Positions 12,494-23,954 are shown, numbered from the stretch's first letter. The stretch is 64,000 bases of DNA from Pezicula radicicola (GCA_003008705.1 PDUO01000002.1:762898-826897); one strand, 5' to 3'. The notes: generated from the letters alone by a model not told the origin. Program-made: numbers and translations.

Positions 12494-14768
12494 AGAAAAT
12501 ATAGTATACTTCAGACTTAACAGAAGTGATGTATCGCCTACTTTCTACTAACTAAACAACCCCTGAAATAACAGTAAGTATCCTAAAATAATCACCTGTT
12601 AAATAAATACGAGGGGCAATATCGTAAGTCTGTGGACAGAATAGGAGCTGCGTTTTTTTTTTAGGATGAAAGGTGCCGAAATTGGGCTATTTGATGGGAA
12701 CAGTTGCATGGCCATGTACATGGTAACAGACAAGCGTCAGTATTAAAAATTTATTAAAAATGTTCAATTTTATGGCAACTCTTATCAGCGCTCTTAGGAG
12801 TTGTGCAAGAAGAGCCGTCTGAAATCTAAGCTAATTATTTGCCTCCCTAGCACTTAGCTAAGAATCGTAGTGTCGCACAATCTTGCGAATGTCAAGTTAT
12901 GCAACTTGTACATCAGGTAATTTAATAGGTCATAAGTGATTGTCGCTTGAGAAGTCAAGAGCTCGCAGTGGAAGTTGCGTGAAACCCAGGCAGGGAAGGA
13001 ACTCTCGCTTAGCGAGAGAGTAAAAGGGGGAAGGGACTAATTCAGGTGAGGTTATCGTGTCTCGTGCTTTTATCAAGAAATAGCCATTTGAAGTTTAGAC
13101 CATTGTAAATAATATTTCTCCGGGGTTCTAAGAACACACCTGTATATTTACGACCCTTTTCTGGTGGAAAAGCGATCGCGGGGGGTTGGGTAGTGGTGGC
13201 TTCCTTCCAGTGAAGAAACCGAGTACTTTGTAGAATTCATCGAGACCTAACTCTGGCTATACTAAAAACGGGCACTCGAGAAAGAATCATTACCATCTAC
13301 TGTGCATTCACTCATATACGAAAATGTGTAAACCAGGTAAGAGGGGCAAGAAGAGTGAGATATGAAGTATTTATACGCCTCACATAGTTTCCACTCCCCA
13401 AACTATACTAAATCCACCAGCTGCTAAAACATATTGGATAGTAGAGAAAGAAAGCAGTCTACAAGCCCTAAAACCTTGTCGTATGTTCTCTGATCAGGCA
13501 AACAGCCTCCTGACTCCGCAACTAGATACCATGGCACAACCACAAATATGATTTCGCTCTTCGGCAGACTCATTTGTCACTTAAATAACAACAGGTACCA
13601 ATGCCATTTGATAAAATTTGGATCTGTGCATATTAAACGAGCCTTGAAGTCCGAAGAGATAGAACGTGAAAAGGTAGGAACCAACTTTGATCAGGACCGA
13701 CGTCATTCCGGGTACAGTTTGTGTTTTTAGTAAAGTACGACTAGTAATTCCAGGGCAACAGAAATTTATATTTAGTAAAAGTAGTACACCTCAATAAATC
13801 CCGCCAAAAATTGTATTTATGGCGAAATTGTGGCCATTATAATCCTCCATTGACCTGCGGAGACCTCAAGTACTGCGGCTAAGGAAAGACAGAAGTGAAA
13901 TTAGAATTTCAGAGGACTTTAAGAATAGAGCGAAGGGAGGCTAATAAATTGATGTAAGTAGGGTTGACAACTAGCCTGCGGTAGCTGTTACTTAAGACTT
14001 AAACAACTGGCAGGGATTGGACTGTAGGTATTGTAGACGGTCGATGGCTAGAGTATCCGTAGAGCTACAAGTGCTGCGATGCCTAAACTTCTGAAGTGGG
14101 AATAGTCATAGGCGTAAAATTAGAACTCCAGAAGAGTTTGGGAAGTACCTAGCTGCTTTATCCATCCCATTCCGTCTGTCGATCATTGGCCCGGGTAACT
14201 TGCCATATTTCACTTTATGTTTCCAAATGGTGAGCTACAATCGCTATTTCGTGTCTTGCTAGTATGCAGCACTTAGACCGGCGCGCCTAGAGCAGCCTGA
14301 TCCATACGACAACATCGGGTTGCCATCGGATTTGTATGGGAATGATGCTCTGGTGTGCCAGTTTGCTGTCAATACTTCTATAGTGGGACTCGAAACATAC
14401 TATATATAGAGACCCAGGGAAGGTGGGTGGGGGAAAAATTCGACAAAAAATAGGACGATGATGGAAAGGCTGGTGTGTTGGCAAGCAGCACTTTTATATG
14501 GGCCTCGCCACAATTTGTGATGCAGCTAAGCACAACTCCACTGCTTCATAAAACAATGCCCTTAAGCTTATACAGGAAGTTGTGCTAACGGGAAGCTATG
14601 AAATACGGCTGGTGATTGTCTTTCGCTTAATTAACTCACCTACGTACCTATGATAGCCAACAAGAGAGCACCTACAATGGAAAGCATGAATTTGCTATGA
14701 TATACTGGCTGAAAGTACAAACGATACTTGCGTCCACTGTCATAATACAGGCAGCCTCGGGGTCATGA
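12494..14768. other. Gene-free AT-rich region with a decayed duplicate
   Basis: No credible coding frame in 2.3 kb. It holds the relic at 13877-14105 that resembles DNA upstream of STE12 (separate entry), and a second short fragment of it near 14117-14150. The base composition and C-to-T-like differences suggest decayed repeat DNA. Confidence 0.55.
13877..14105. repeat. Decayed copy of the STE12 upstream segment 32522-32760
   Basis: The two segments align end to end by eye: GTGAAATTAGAATTTCAGA here against GTGAAATCAGAACTTCAGA there, then TTTAAGAATAGAGCG against TTTGAGAATGGAGCG, CTGCGGTAGCTG against CTGCGGTGGCTG, and CAGGGATTGGAC followed by the TAGAGCT and CTTC blocks. Most differences are C-to-T or G-to-A with this copy the A/T-richer one. 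That is the pattern left by repeat-induced point mutation. Confidence 0.75.
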
Positions 14769-15839
14769 CTACTTTATCATCCTCGCAGTTTTCACAAGTT
14801 CCTCTGTCAATTGCCTAGCTTTGTCAAGTCTCCAACCAACAACCTCATCCCTTTCAAAAGCCTCCCTACCCAACCTATTATACTTCTCCCAAATTTCTTC
14901 GATCTGATCAAGAGCCGGCAAACGAGTGTGAAAAGATTCTAGTTTTTTCTTTAGAAAGACAGTAGTTCGAATTGTAGCCTCGCAGTCTAAGGCTTCAGCT
15001 AATTGTGTTGGTAATTGGCCGTAGTCATAAGGATCCTTTCTGTAAAGATCTTTGAAAACGGCCGAGAGGTTATTTTCTTCGGCCTCGGAAACAAATTGAC
15101 CTGTTAGGAGAGCTGAATCTGCGGACCCGTTGGCTCGGTGCGCTGCAGCGTTACCTTCGTCTATCGCCTTTTGGACCCAATACTGTTTTTGACCTTCCCC
15201 GCTAATCATAATCCTCGCTTGCTGGAGATATCGTAGACGAACGGCAGCTCCAATTTCGACAAGCGGTTTTAATCTTTCTTGTGTTGAACTTTGATCTTCT
15301 AGCATGACGACTTTCTCTTGGAGATCGAGTGCCTGCTGAGTTTTCGCCGCTAGCCTTGCTTCCAGAAACTGTATATCATTCTGCAAACGTCGCCGCTTTC
15401 CGACTTCCTCTGAATGAAGTTCCTCCAGTGCCTCCTTGTCAACCCGCAGTAGAAACTCCTCATGGTTCAGCACACCATACTTCTGCTTTTGCATATCCAT
15501 CTGTTGTTGGTGGAGGTGGTTGGTGGCTTCCATTGCTGCCTTCCCAAGTGTTTGCTCCCTCACCTTCGCTTTCCGAAGCTCTTCCTTCTCTTTCACCATA
15601 TCTTGCCATACAAGCTGGAGATCCTCATTCTCTGCAATGAGGCTATAATTCTCCTCCAGCAGCTTCTCATTCTCCTCCCACAGCTTCTTATTCTTCTCCA
15701 TAAGTTTCGTTCTTTCGTCCTCAAGTCTGTCTATGGCTTCTCCGCTTATTTTCCAAGCTAAGGCTATTTGAGCATTAGCATCCCGAAGCTGACTTTCCAG
15801 CTCATCATAGGATGGTCTAGAGAAGAAATATGAAGCCAT
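14769..15839 (-). CDS. Coiled-coil family protein, intact single-exon member (356 aa)
   Basis: I do not recognise a named family. The protein opens MASYFFSRPSYDELESQLRD and is almost entirely helical. Residues 10-185 are long heptad-rich coiled coil (for example ERTKLMEKNKKLWEENEKL). A conserved second half follows: LKPLVEIGAAVRLRYLQQAR, then IDEGNAAAHRANGSADSALL, then FKDLYRKDPYDYGQLP and a basic helical end. The same order recurs in the gene at 25071-27041 and in the two pseudogenes at 10.3-12.1 kb, so this is a locally multiplied family. No signal peptide, membrane segment or catalytic motif is visible. Continuous frame with no intron. A structural or scaffold role would be a guess. Confidence 0.75.
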   Translation of the reverse strand: MASYFFSRPSYDELESQLRDANAQIALAWKISGEAIDRLEDERTKLMEKNKKLWEENEKLLEENYSLIAENEDLQLVWQDMVKEKEELRKAKVREQTLGKAAMEATNHLHQQQMDMQKQKYGVLNHEEFLLRVDKEALEELHSEEVGKRRRLQNDIQFLEARLAAKTQQALDLQEKVVMLEDQSSTQERLKPLVEIGAAVRLRYLQQARIMISGEGQKQYWVQKAIDEGNAAAHRANGSADSALLTGQFVSEAEENNLSAVFKDLYRKDPYDYGQLPTQLAEALDCEATIRTTVFLKKKLESFHTRLPALDQIEEIWEKYNRLGREAFERDEVVGWRLDKARQLTEELVKTARMIK

Positions 15840-16398
15840 TGGAGGGCAGTCAGGCTCGTGCTTCTATAGTTATCGGAATAGTTGAAAGACTCGGTTAAAG
15901 GGTTTGCAAGTGTCGCTTGGAAGCTCGGCGAGTTGTGGAGAGAACACACATGGATTGAAGTGTATGTCGCAAATGAGTGAATTCAGCCTTGGGACTGGTG
16001 AACAACATTAAAGGTGAAGTTCATTCCACCACGAGGCTGCGATCACATCTATCTCAGCTAGCACTAAGCTGCTTTAGGCCAAGCCGTTTTAAGCGAACCA
16101 CCCCTAATCATGACCGCATGAATCTCGATTACTCAAACCAGCAAAACTCAAGCATCTAACATGAGCTGGTCAAGTAAGCTGCAAGACATGAAGATGTTGA
16201 GTTTACTACAAAAGCCTCTTCCTTTAGTACATCAAAATTGGAGTTCTACATAAGTAAAGTTTCACCCCGTCTATCGCATACGATGCGCTAACTAGTGATG
16301 CCAAGCATTATCGAGGATGTCTGATGGTCTGAAATGCTAAATCCCACTTGAGAACTAAATGCAACAACCATACAAGCAAACCAAATTGCTCTAGAATC
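15840..16398. other. Intergenic, upstream of the coiled-coil gene
   Basis: Contains the promoter side of the 14769-15839 gene and the 3' side of the aldo-keto reductase relic. No other feature is supported. Confidence 0.4.
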
Positions 16399-17354
16399 TT
16401 ACAAAATATTGCTTACAGCCTGCACAATACACCCTCTAGAACCCTGATCTAAACCATCCAAGGTATCCATATCCTGCTTCTCAAGCTCAAAGTCGTACAC
16501 CGCCGCATTCTCAACAATCCTCGAAGGCGTATCACTCTTCGGTAATGGAACCCAGTCTTTCTTCAAACAGTACCGAATCAGAACCTATGCTACAGTTTTG
16601 CCATGTTTCTTCACGATAGCTTCGAGAGTAGGATCATCGGCTTTTCTGTTTCGAACTAAGGGGCTGCATGTTTCGACAACGATACCATTCTTTTGACAAA
16701 ATGTGACGATTTCTCGTTGCTGGCAGAATGGATGTAACTACGGATTTTGTTAGCAATACTTCATGATCAGTGAGGGATATGTGAAGTAAATATACCTCGA
16801 GTTGATTAACATGCGGAGGATAAATCGTAGCATAATTCTTCATTTCCTCAATATGACCAACACCCCAATTGCTAACGCCAATGCTCCTCGTCTTCCCATC
16901 CTCGAACAACTTCTCAAGAGTAAGATACATTTCCTTCCTAGCGGCCGAACCACCACTAGGTGTATGAACCAAGAATAAATCCATATAGCCATCCTCACCA
17001 TCGATCTTGCGTACACTATCTAATACCTTCTGGTACGATTCCTTAATACTACCTGCTGCGCTTAATATCTTTGTTGTGATGAAGATATCTGATCGCTTTA
17101 AGTCGGATTTGCGTACAGCTTCGCCCACTTCTTTTTCGTTGGCGTAAAACCTTGGCGTGGATCAATTAGCTTACTGAGTTTCTTTTTAATTTTGATAATC
17201 TGGAAGAAGCGCTTTCTGAGCAGTGTCTATATGCCTATAACCAGCCTCCAAAGCTGCGAGACTGGAGTTTACACATTGTTGGTTGTGTGATTGGTAGACA
17301 CCGAAGCCCAGCCGAGGAATCTTGACTGTCTGTGATGGCCAATTTTGTGGACAT
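16399..17354 (-). pseudogene. Aldo-keto reductase, inactivated
   Basis: The fold is plain: IPRLGFGVYQSHNQQ, AALEAGYRHIDTAQ, FYANEKEVGEAVRKSD, IFITTKI, MDLFLVHTP, KTRSIGVSNWGVGHIEEM, PPHVNQLE joined across a clean 58-nt intron (16795-16738) to LHPFCQQREIVTFCQKNGI, then WVPLPKSDTPSRIVENA and the end at 16399. Family members are NAD(P)H-dependent carbonyl reductases; the usual D, Y, K and H tetrad positions are still readable. Three lesions are seen. The natural ATG (MSTKLAITD, 17354) is one frame away from the fold. The intron after DTAQ has GA where the donor GT should be (near 17216). TAG at 16587-16585 stands where the family has Gln in KTVAQVLIRYC. One alone might be explained away, three together argue for a dead gene. 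Confidence 0.75.
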
Positions 17355-18596
17355 TTTTCAATCGGTGTGAGATGGTAATTTTGTTGTAAAAGAAGCTTGC
17401 TGCTTGCGCTTTAAAGATGGTGAAATAGATTTTTGTGGTCTATGAGAGCCTTCGGGTTGTCGTCATAGATAGGTAGAAGGATGGAGCTTTATTATTCCGT
17501 TAAAAATACTCAAGTAGCACCTGTTGATTGCTCATTCCACCCCGCCCGCTTAACCCGAACTCTCCGAGTCTCCAAGGAGTCTCCAGCACAATAGAGAAAC
17601 CACTCCCGCATCCCCTCTTCCCCAAGATCAAACCCCGTCAAACAAAACCACCATCCAATTAACCAAACCCAAGCCTTCCAAACCAGGTGACCAAACAGCC
17701 AGCCCTCAGCACTAAATTATGTCTCAATCTCACCTTTCACACTTTCGACCATTTTTTTTGTTGCATATCGCGATTTCTGCGCCAATAGAACCCCACCAAG
17801 GAGAGTGAGAAACATCATGCTGCTCAGAAACTTGACCTGTTAGCGGACTAGCTTTACCTGTGATGGGTGTGTGGAGTGGTGCATTGCAGGAACCAAGAGA
17901 AAAAAGGGGATGAATATGAGTACTACAAGAGAAGAACTGTTTGGTTCATAGTTTGACTTTGACTTTGTCTTTACTTTGAGGGTGTTTTGTTTAAGCTGGC
18001 GAGGTTCTTCTGAAAGGAACAAAAGAGTATTATATTGTGACAGGGCAGCCCAAGGCCTTGTTGTGAACCGCCAGGTAGTTTCGCTGGGGTAACTCAAATA
18101 AAGTATTATGCGCAGGAGTTCAGAGGGTGGAAGTAAATAGTGGTCTGAGATAGCATCTAATATTCTTGGTCAGAGTAAGGATAGTTTTCAATCCTTTCTT
18201 TAAAGATCATGCTATGATAAATATATTTGGTATGCGAAGCCAGTTGGATGATAATACCAAGTACATGGCAGCTTTCCCATTTGTCTCGTCCACTCTCATT
18301 CATTCTGTCCATCCATATGCACAAATCAAGTATGAAATTTATCCTCTTGGGATCCTCATAAACGAAGTTATCACATACTCCGTCCCAAACCCTGCCTGGC
18401 CTTCTTAGGTCCCCTAATCTATTATCCACCAAATGCAAAGTAAATTGTGATCCCCACCAGACTCCATTCCTCTCCCCTGACAAAAGAAAGGAAATCCAAA
18501 AAAACACTGCAAGGGGGTATCTTTCAGTATCGTAAAAGTCGCATCAATTTGCTTATCCACATCTGCTCGCTCGTTGTTGTTCGTCGTTCTCGTTTA
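17355..18596. other. Intergenic with one possible tiny membrane-protein frame
   Basis: The frames at 17840-18097 and 18157-18507 lack family motifs and I do not support them. A small frame at 17717-17818 is listed separately. The rest is AT-rich. Confidence 0.4.
17717..17818 (-). CDS. Possible terminal exon of a very small membrane protein (33 codons)
   Basis: The minus strand reads MMFLTLLGGVLLAQKSRYAT followed by a lysine-rich amphipathic end and TAA. A hydrophobic segment (residues 2-13) followed by a basic tail resembles small mitochondrial inner-membrane proteins. Just upstream lie GCTAAC and GAGCAG at suitable branch-to-acceptor spacing, so it may be the last exon of a spliced gene whose first exon I cannot fix. 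Chance cannot be excluded at this length. Confidence 0.25.
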   Translation of the reverse strand: MMFLTLLGGVLLAQKSRYATKKMVESVKGEIET

Positions 18597-20414
18597 TTAG
18601 ACTCTCCTGAGCCAAACACCATCGCACATATCCAGTGCACCATCAACTGCATCTTCTAACTCGCCAACTCTCTCTTTCAACCCCTTATTTTCAGCACGTA
18701 AAAGTCCAACGGCGTCCCATGCAACCCCTGAATCTCCACCCCTGCAATTGCTACATCCTTCTTCCAGTCCGACACCACCCATATTCTCCTTTGGTGGAGT
18801 ATCGCTTGAGGATATACCTTTCAATATTTTCTGAAATGTGCTTGCTTGCTGAACTGGCTTTGGTCGGCCAATAGTAGGAAGTGCTTGGCTGGGTATAACC
18901 CTCCCAAATGAAGCTTGTGCTACTTCTGGAGCAGTCTCTGAAGTCATGATGGAGGCGTTGGATGAATCGGCAAAGGTCGGTGATCGGGAGCGCGAAAAGA
19001 CGCTATCGTTCGTCGTGTCGTCGTCACTCTCCCCCTCGGTGCTCTCTATAGACAAATTGCTCTTTCGCCACTTATGTTTCCTCTGTCCTGCGTGCGAGAT
19101 GCCGAGATCCTCTTCGTGTACTTGTGGCGATGGTGAAGCTCCATTGATTGCTTTCATGGCCAGTTCTTCCCTGCTAAATTTTACCAATGCAATGCTCTTC
19201 TCACGAGCCTCCCTTTCCTCTGCCCTTGCCTTCTTCTCCTGCGCTAATTCCGTGGCAAGTTCTGCAATTGCAGCATCTTGCGATTGCAGCTTTCGTCCCA
19301 TGTCTTCCAGTTGTAGCTTCAGATGCTTCGCTCGTAAATCTGCTTCTTCCAATTCTTCGGCTTGTACCTCTTTCTCCGCCGTGATCTCATGCAGAGATAT
19401 CGTACGAATCTTGTAGGCAGTCTGTAGTTTTAATAGAAGCCCTTCTGCGTTCATGAGTAAATTCTTGAAAGACGAGGGCGAGAATGGGTCGCCGTCTGAA
19501 GGTGCGCCGGAAGGAAAGAGAGCCTTGTTTATGTCGAGTGTGAAGAGTTCGTCATCCGTCATCATACCTGGCGGTATTTGGATAGTCTTTGCGACTGGTG
19601 TCTTTGGTGCGCTGAACAAACCCCAGCGCGACGTTGGGGCCTTCGTAGGTATTGTGGTTGGCGAGTCGAGTGTACCAAGCGTTGGCCTCCTTGGTAATTT
19701 TCCGGTCTGTTCAGGAGGACCTTGGGGCGATGCCATCGAGGAGTCGTCCTGTTCGTTGACTATTCCTACAGCAACAGGTGCTGAGGAACCAGAAAACCAA
19801 CTGCTCAACCCTCCCTTAGACTTATCCGCCACCCGGATCTTACCATCTTTGTCCCCTGAAAGTGTAGCCATGAACTCGATGTCCAGCTTCTCCTTGACCG
19901 GGGAGTGTTGAGGTGAAGTTTGTGCAGAGCGGGTAGGACTCTCAGAATTTATTCGTGATTGGAAGGGCAGTAGTGTCGTGAGGGACCGTTGCTGTTGACG
20001 GTGGTCTCGCGTGGGAAAAGCTTCTTCGTCTGATGACGATGGGGTGTTTCGAGGGAACAGCCTTGTCGTTAGAGTGGCTGCTGGCGGAGGTGAGAGTCCT
20101 CCAGTGTCTTCGAATCTATTCTCGAGTCCACCAGCGTAATCATCCGCGTAGTAGTCCTCAGCCCATACTTTCTGTAGCGACGAGTCTCTCCTGGCTGAAT
20201 CCGGCGCAGTACAATTTGATGTAGTGGAGCTGCTCCGGAAGTGCAAGGGGACCGTTTTGGGAATAGGATAATTGTGCATGATCTTATACTTCGGGGCTAT
20301 GTCAGAGCCGTACCCTCCTAAATTTCTCGATTCGTTGAGATCGGCCTGTTCCTCACGCTTTGATTGTCGCTTCGAGCTGCTTTTATGCGAAGTGTGGGCT
20401 CTCGAAGGATGCAA
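18597..20414 (-). CDS. Conserved-looking coiled-coil protein of unknown function (605 aa)
   Basis: I do not recognise this protein. It is a single uninterrupted exon. Residues 1-320 are disordered, rich in S, P and T, with basic opening SKRQSKREEQ and repeated SP sites that look like kinase targets. A long coiled coil spans about 320-420 (LLLKLQTAYKIRTISLHE, then EELEEADLRAKHLKLQLED and ELAQEKKARAEEREAREK). A second acidic, serine-rich stretch follows, and a short second coil is at the C terminus (LLRAENKGLKERVGELED). Such long-disorder/coil layouts are common in cytoskeletal and polarity scaffolds, but nothing specific supports that. A methionine at residue 46 is an alternative start. Confidence 0.75.
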   Translation of the reverse strand: MHPSRAHTSHKSSSKRQSKREEQADLNESRNLGGYGSDIAPKYKIMHNYPIPKTVPLHFRSSSTTSNCTAPDSARRDSSLQKVWAEDYYADDYAGGLENRFEDTGGLSPPPAATLTTRLFPRNTPSSSDEEAFPTRDHRQQQRSLTTLLPFQSRINSESPTRSAQTSPQHSPVKEKLDIEFMATLSGDKDGKIRVADKSKGGLSSWFSGSSAPVAVGIVNEQDDSSMASPQGPPEQTGKLPRRPTLGTLDSPTTIPTKAPTSRWGLFSAPKTPVAKTIQIPPGMMTDDELFTLDINKALFPSGAPSDGDPFSPSSFKNLLMNAEGLLLKLQTAYKIRTISLHEITAEKEVQAEELEEADLRAKHLKLQLEDMGRKLQSQDAAIAELATELAQEKKARAEEREAREKSIALVKFSREELAMKAINGASPSPQVHEEDLGISHAGQRKHKWRKSNLSIESTEGESDDDTTNDSVFSRSRSPTFADSSNASIMTSETAPEVAQASFGRVIPSQALPTIGRPKPVQQASTFQKILKGISSSDTPPKENMGGVGLEEGCSNCRGGDSGVAWDAVGLLRAENKGLKERVGELEDAVDGALDMCDGVWLRRV

Positions 20415-22054
20415 GGTGCACTCCTGCTGCCCAAAAATCTGTTAGCAGGGCATTCGTTCACAAACAATGATACGGACTAAATCCGCGGATTGATTGGGAT
20501 GAATACTAAGATGGTTCTAAGCAGCTCAAGGTGCCTAGACCATGGCCAAACTTAGGATCAAAGTAGAGCCCCGACTTGTAGAATGGCACAGAGGGAGTGC
20601 GAACAACTCACCGAATGTGGGAAGCCCGAGTCCAGCTACCTACCAGCTGGTGCCAGCAAGGTCGCTGAGAGACACACGCGCGTCTCAGAGTGCGAATTTG
20701 GCGAGGTAGGATGGAATGTGACGCTATGAGACCAATGCGCCGAAGTCAGAGAGAGAAAAGACCAGTTGATCGTTCTGTTTGGAAAAGTTCTGGCTCGACC
20801 TCGACGCCTCGGAGACAGGCTCTGGTTGTTGACGGCGGGAGATTGGACATGCGAAGTGTGGAGGGTCGCCTTATCGCTGTTTCGCCTTTGTTTTTGGCTT
20901 GAGAATGTGGCCTAAGATAACGGTGAAGCGTGAGAAATTATGGACGTTATCGATTCAATAGATAATCGATGGCGTACTGAGTTCCGAAGGGCGTATGTCT
21001 GTGAGTATTTTTTTTTTCTTTTAAGAATTCAGTATGTGAACCTTGCGTCGGTATATTTTGGCTTCGTGAAGTTCACAAAAACCTAGTGGCTGGGTGGTGC
21101 TGATTTGCCAGCCCAGCCATCGCGTCGAGGTCGAGTATGCCTTCCACCCCACTATGATCAAGATAATGCCTGATATTGCCTGATAATTTCGTCGTCGTCC
21201 AACAAGAATTGTGCTGCAGAGGTCCTCTGTTGTATCCGTACAGAGGCACTTTTGTACTTTCGTCCTAAATACCTTGATATTTACTTTCGCATGCACTGCT
21301 CCCGTACGCATCATGATTCCACGTGGTGAACTACCTAGGAATCCCCTGAACCACCGAATGCCTAGCTCTACCAGTGTATGGCACTTCTTTTTCGTATCAA
21401 GGTACTAAAAAGGTAGTCAACGGAGCAAACCCCGTCGAAAATCAGCAACTAAGAATATAAATGAAAACAATAGTAGTAGACATAGTAAGGAGATCTACAG
21501 TAGATCTAAGCTACTGGAGCGCAAATAGCAGAGCCCCGTGGAGAAGATATATGTATCTTGGGTACTTGGCAAGAACACAAATTCTGGACTTAGTGCTTTT
21601 TCGCCCATCTGGACCTCGACCATTGTTAAAGTCATGTTTGATACAACAATGTACCAAGAAAATCAGAAGCCACCGGCACATGATAAAAACCCAAATACTT
21701 AATTCAAACTCTGTCGGAAACGCTGGTACGGAAGCAACTAGTGCTGATTCTCGTGAGATCCTGAGCTTGTCGATCTGGTAAAGGAGGCTGAAACGTTCGC
21801 CACCCGATGGATGAAATCTTGAGTCACATGTCATATCAAGGAGAGAGTTCTGCAATGGACCAAAAGGTGATCTCATTTATAAAGTAGGTATATATGAAGA
21901 TAGCAGCGCAACGCGCAGGCCAAAACCTCACCTAAATATCATCATAACAACGCTCCAAAGATCGTGGTTTAGGGTCCGATGAGCCATCTTAAATCGTCAA
22001 ATGCCATACGTCCAAAGAGTCGCTAGGCGAGGTGGTCGAGGAAGCAAAGTGCTA
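20415..22054. other. Intergenic, 1.6 kb
   Basis: Holds the promoter side of the 605-aa gene and the 3' side of HEM1. Open frames (for example 20690-20902, 21461-21781) are unsupported. No repeat family was noticed. Confidence 0.45.
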
Positions 22055-23954
22055 TTAAACAGTAGCACCAACGGCTCGAGCAGTGGCCTTGGTCTCACGC
22101 TCAAGTAGCGCTTCCATAATACCAACGGGCCCACCACCAGCCTTGATCTCTTTGACGACTTCGTCGACTCCGAGTTGAGCATCGGTCCAGATGGGCTCAA
22201 CGGCCTCCGCGTTTGCTTCACCCACACCAATGAAACCTCCTTCAGCAGCCCATTCGCTAGTGCGTTTGATACCGAGTTCTGTGAACACTGAGTCAAGTGC
22301 ATCAACCAGATGGTCACGGAGTTCGCGTGTGTGGCCGGGAGTTGGTGTGATACGTAGTCGTTCTTGGCCTACAGGAACGGTAGGATAGTTGATAGATTGA
22401 ACATAAATCCCGTGTTTATCGAGGAGGAGATCAGATGCCTTCTTGGCAAGCTCTGCATTACCTACTAGAACCGGGATAATATGGGATGGATTAGGCAAAA
22501 CAGGAATATCTCGTGCGGAAAGGGAGTCCTTCACAGCGCGGGTATGCAGCTGTTGTAGGCGACGATCACCTTGGTATTCCATTTGGTATTCGATGGCAGT
22601 TTGAGCGCCTGCCATGGTCGCAGGTGGCAAGGAGGTGGTGAAGATAAATCCTGGGGCGAGGGATCGAACGGTGTCGACCATTTTGGTAGAGCCAGCAATG
22701 TAGCCACCGACACAGCCATAAGCTTTTCCAAGAGTCCCAGTAATGATATCAATACGATCCATAATGGTACCACGTGGGCGTCCAGCAAGATGTGCCTCAT
22801 AGTCCAAATGCTCTGCAACACCAGCCCCGTGTGGTCCATACATGCCTACCGCATGCACCTCATCCAAAAAGGTGATGGCGCCGTACTTCTCGGCCAAGTC
22901 GCATATTCCTTCAATAGGACCAATTGAGCCACACATGCTGTAAACAGATTCGAAGGCAATGATTTTTGGTACCTCGGTTGGAAGCGAAGCAAGTTTTGCC
23001 TCTAAATCAGCAAGATCATTGTGTTTGAACACAATCTTCTTCGTTCCAGAGTGTCTGATGCCTTGAATCATGGAAGCGTGATTGAGACTATCAGACAAAA
23101 TAACACAATCGGGCAATTTACTACCCAATGTAGCAAGCGTCGCATCATTTGCAACATAGCAGGAAGAGAAGACAAGCGCGGCGTCCTTCGCATGAAGTTT
23201 GGCAATCGTAGCCTCAAGACTTACAGCATGTTGATTGTGTCCGGAGATATTTCTAGTCCCACCAGCACCAGCACCATATTCATCAAGAGTTTCATGCATA
23301 GACTTCAAAACCTGAGGGTTGCGGCCCATGCCGAGGTAGTCATTGGCACACCAAACAGTAACTCGCTCCTTCTTGCTAGACATATGAGCGCGGGGGAATT
23401 CCTTAGCCAAGCGATTGATGTTGTTGAAGTAGCGGTATGACTTGTCCTTGTGCTTCTTATCGAGCTCGGCATCGTAGAATGCCTCGTAATCGAACTTTGC
23501 ACCATCATGGCGAGTCGCAGAGCGAGAAGGTTTTGGCTGTTGAAATGGTACTGTTCACAATCCACCCGTCAGTCACAGAGCATTTGTGCGTAGAGTGGGG
23601 TAATATCCAAATACCTTTATCGTGCCCAAAAAGCGGAGTGTCAACAGCTCTGGCCTCATTGGGGCGGCTGGTATGAAGTCTGGCCTTGCCAGAGCCCACC
23701 CTGCCAGACAATGCTCGAACGGCTCCAAGGGCTGCAACGCCACCAAAGCCCATCTTGCCAGACTTAGCAGTCTGGATAGCAAGAGCCTTGCCCATGATGG
23801 GGCAGCGACGAGCAATTGTTTGCAGATTGGACATGCTGCCACCGCCTGGAGAGGCATGAGGGCGAGCGGAGGTCGAAAGGGATCGAAGAGTGGCCGGTGT
23901 AGCCTTCATCATGAAGGGACACATGGACTTCGATTGACGAAGTACGGCGTCCAT
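22055..23954 (-). CDS. hem1: 5-aminolevulinate synthase, mitochondrial (two exons)
   Basis: ALA synthase condenses glycine and succinyl-CoA with pyridoxal phosphate in the mitochondrial matrix, the first step of heme synthesis. Exons 23954-23615 and 23550-22055 join through a 64-nt intron to 611 codons. The N terminus is a basic, serine-rich presequence. It holds two CP dipeptides in heme-regulatory context, at Cys12 (SMCPFM) and Cys51 (RRCPIM). The catalytic body starts near [63 protein letters not shown] and the PLP-lysine motif TGTLGKAYG (Lys389) are all intact. The C-terminal region ends with an acidic linker and [11 protein letters not shown]. Heme-sensitive import through the CP sites is known in other ALA synthases and is inferred here. 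Confidence 0.95.
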
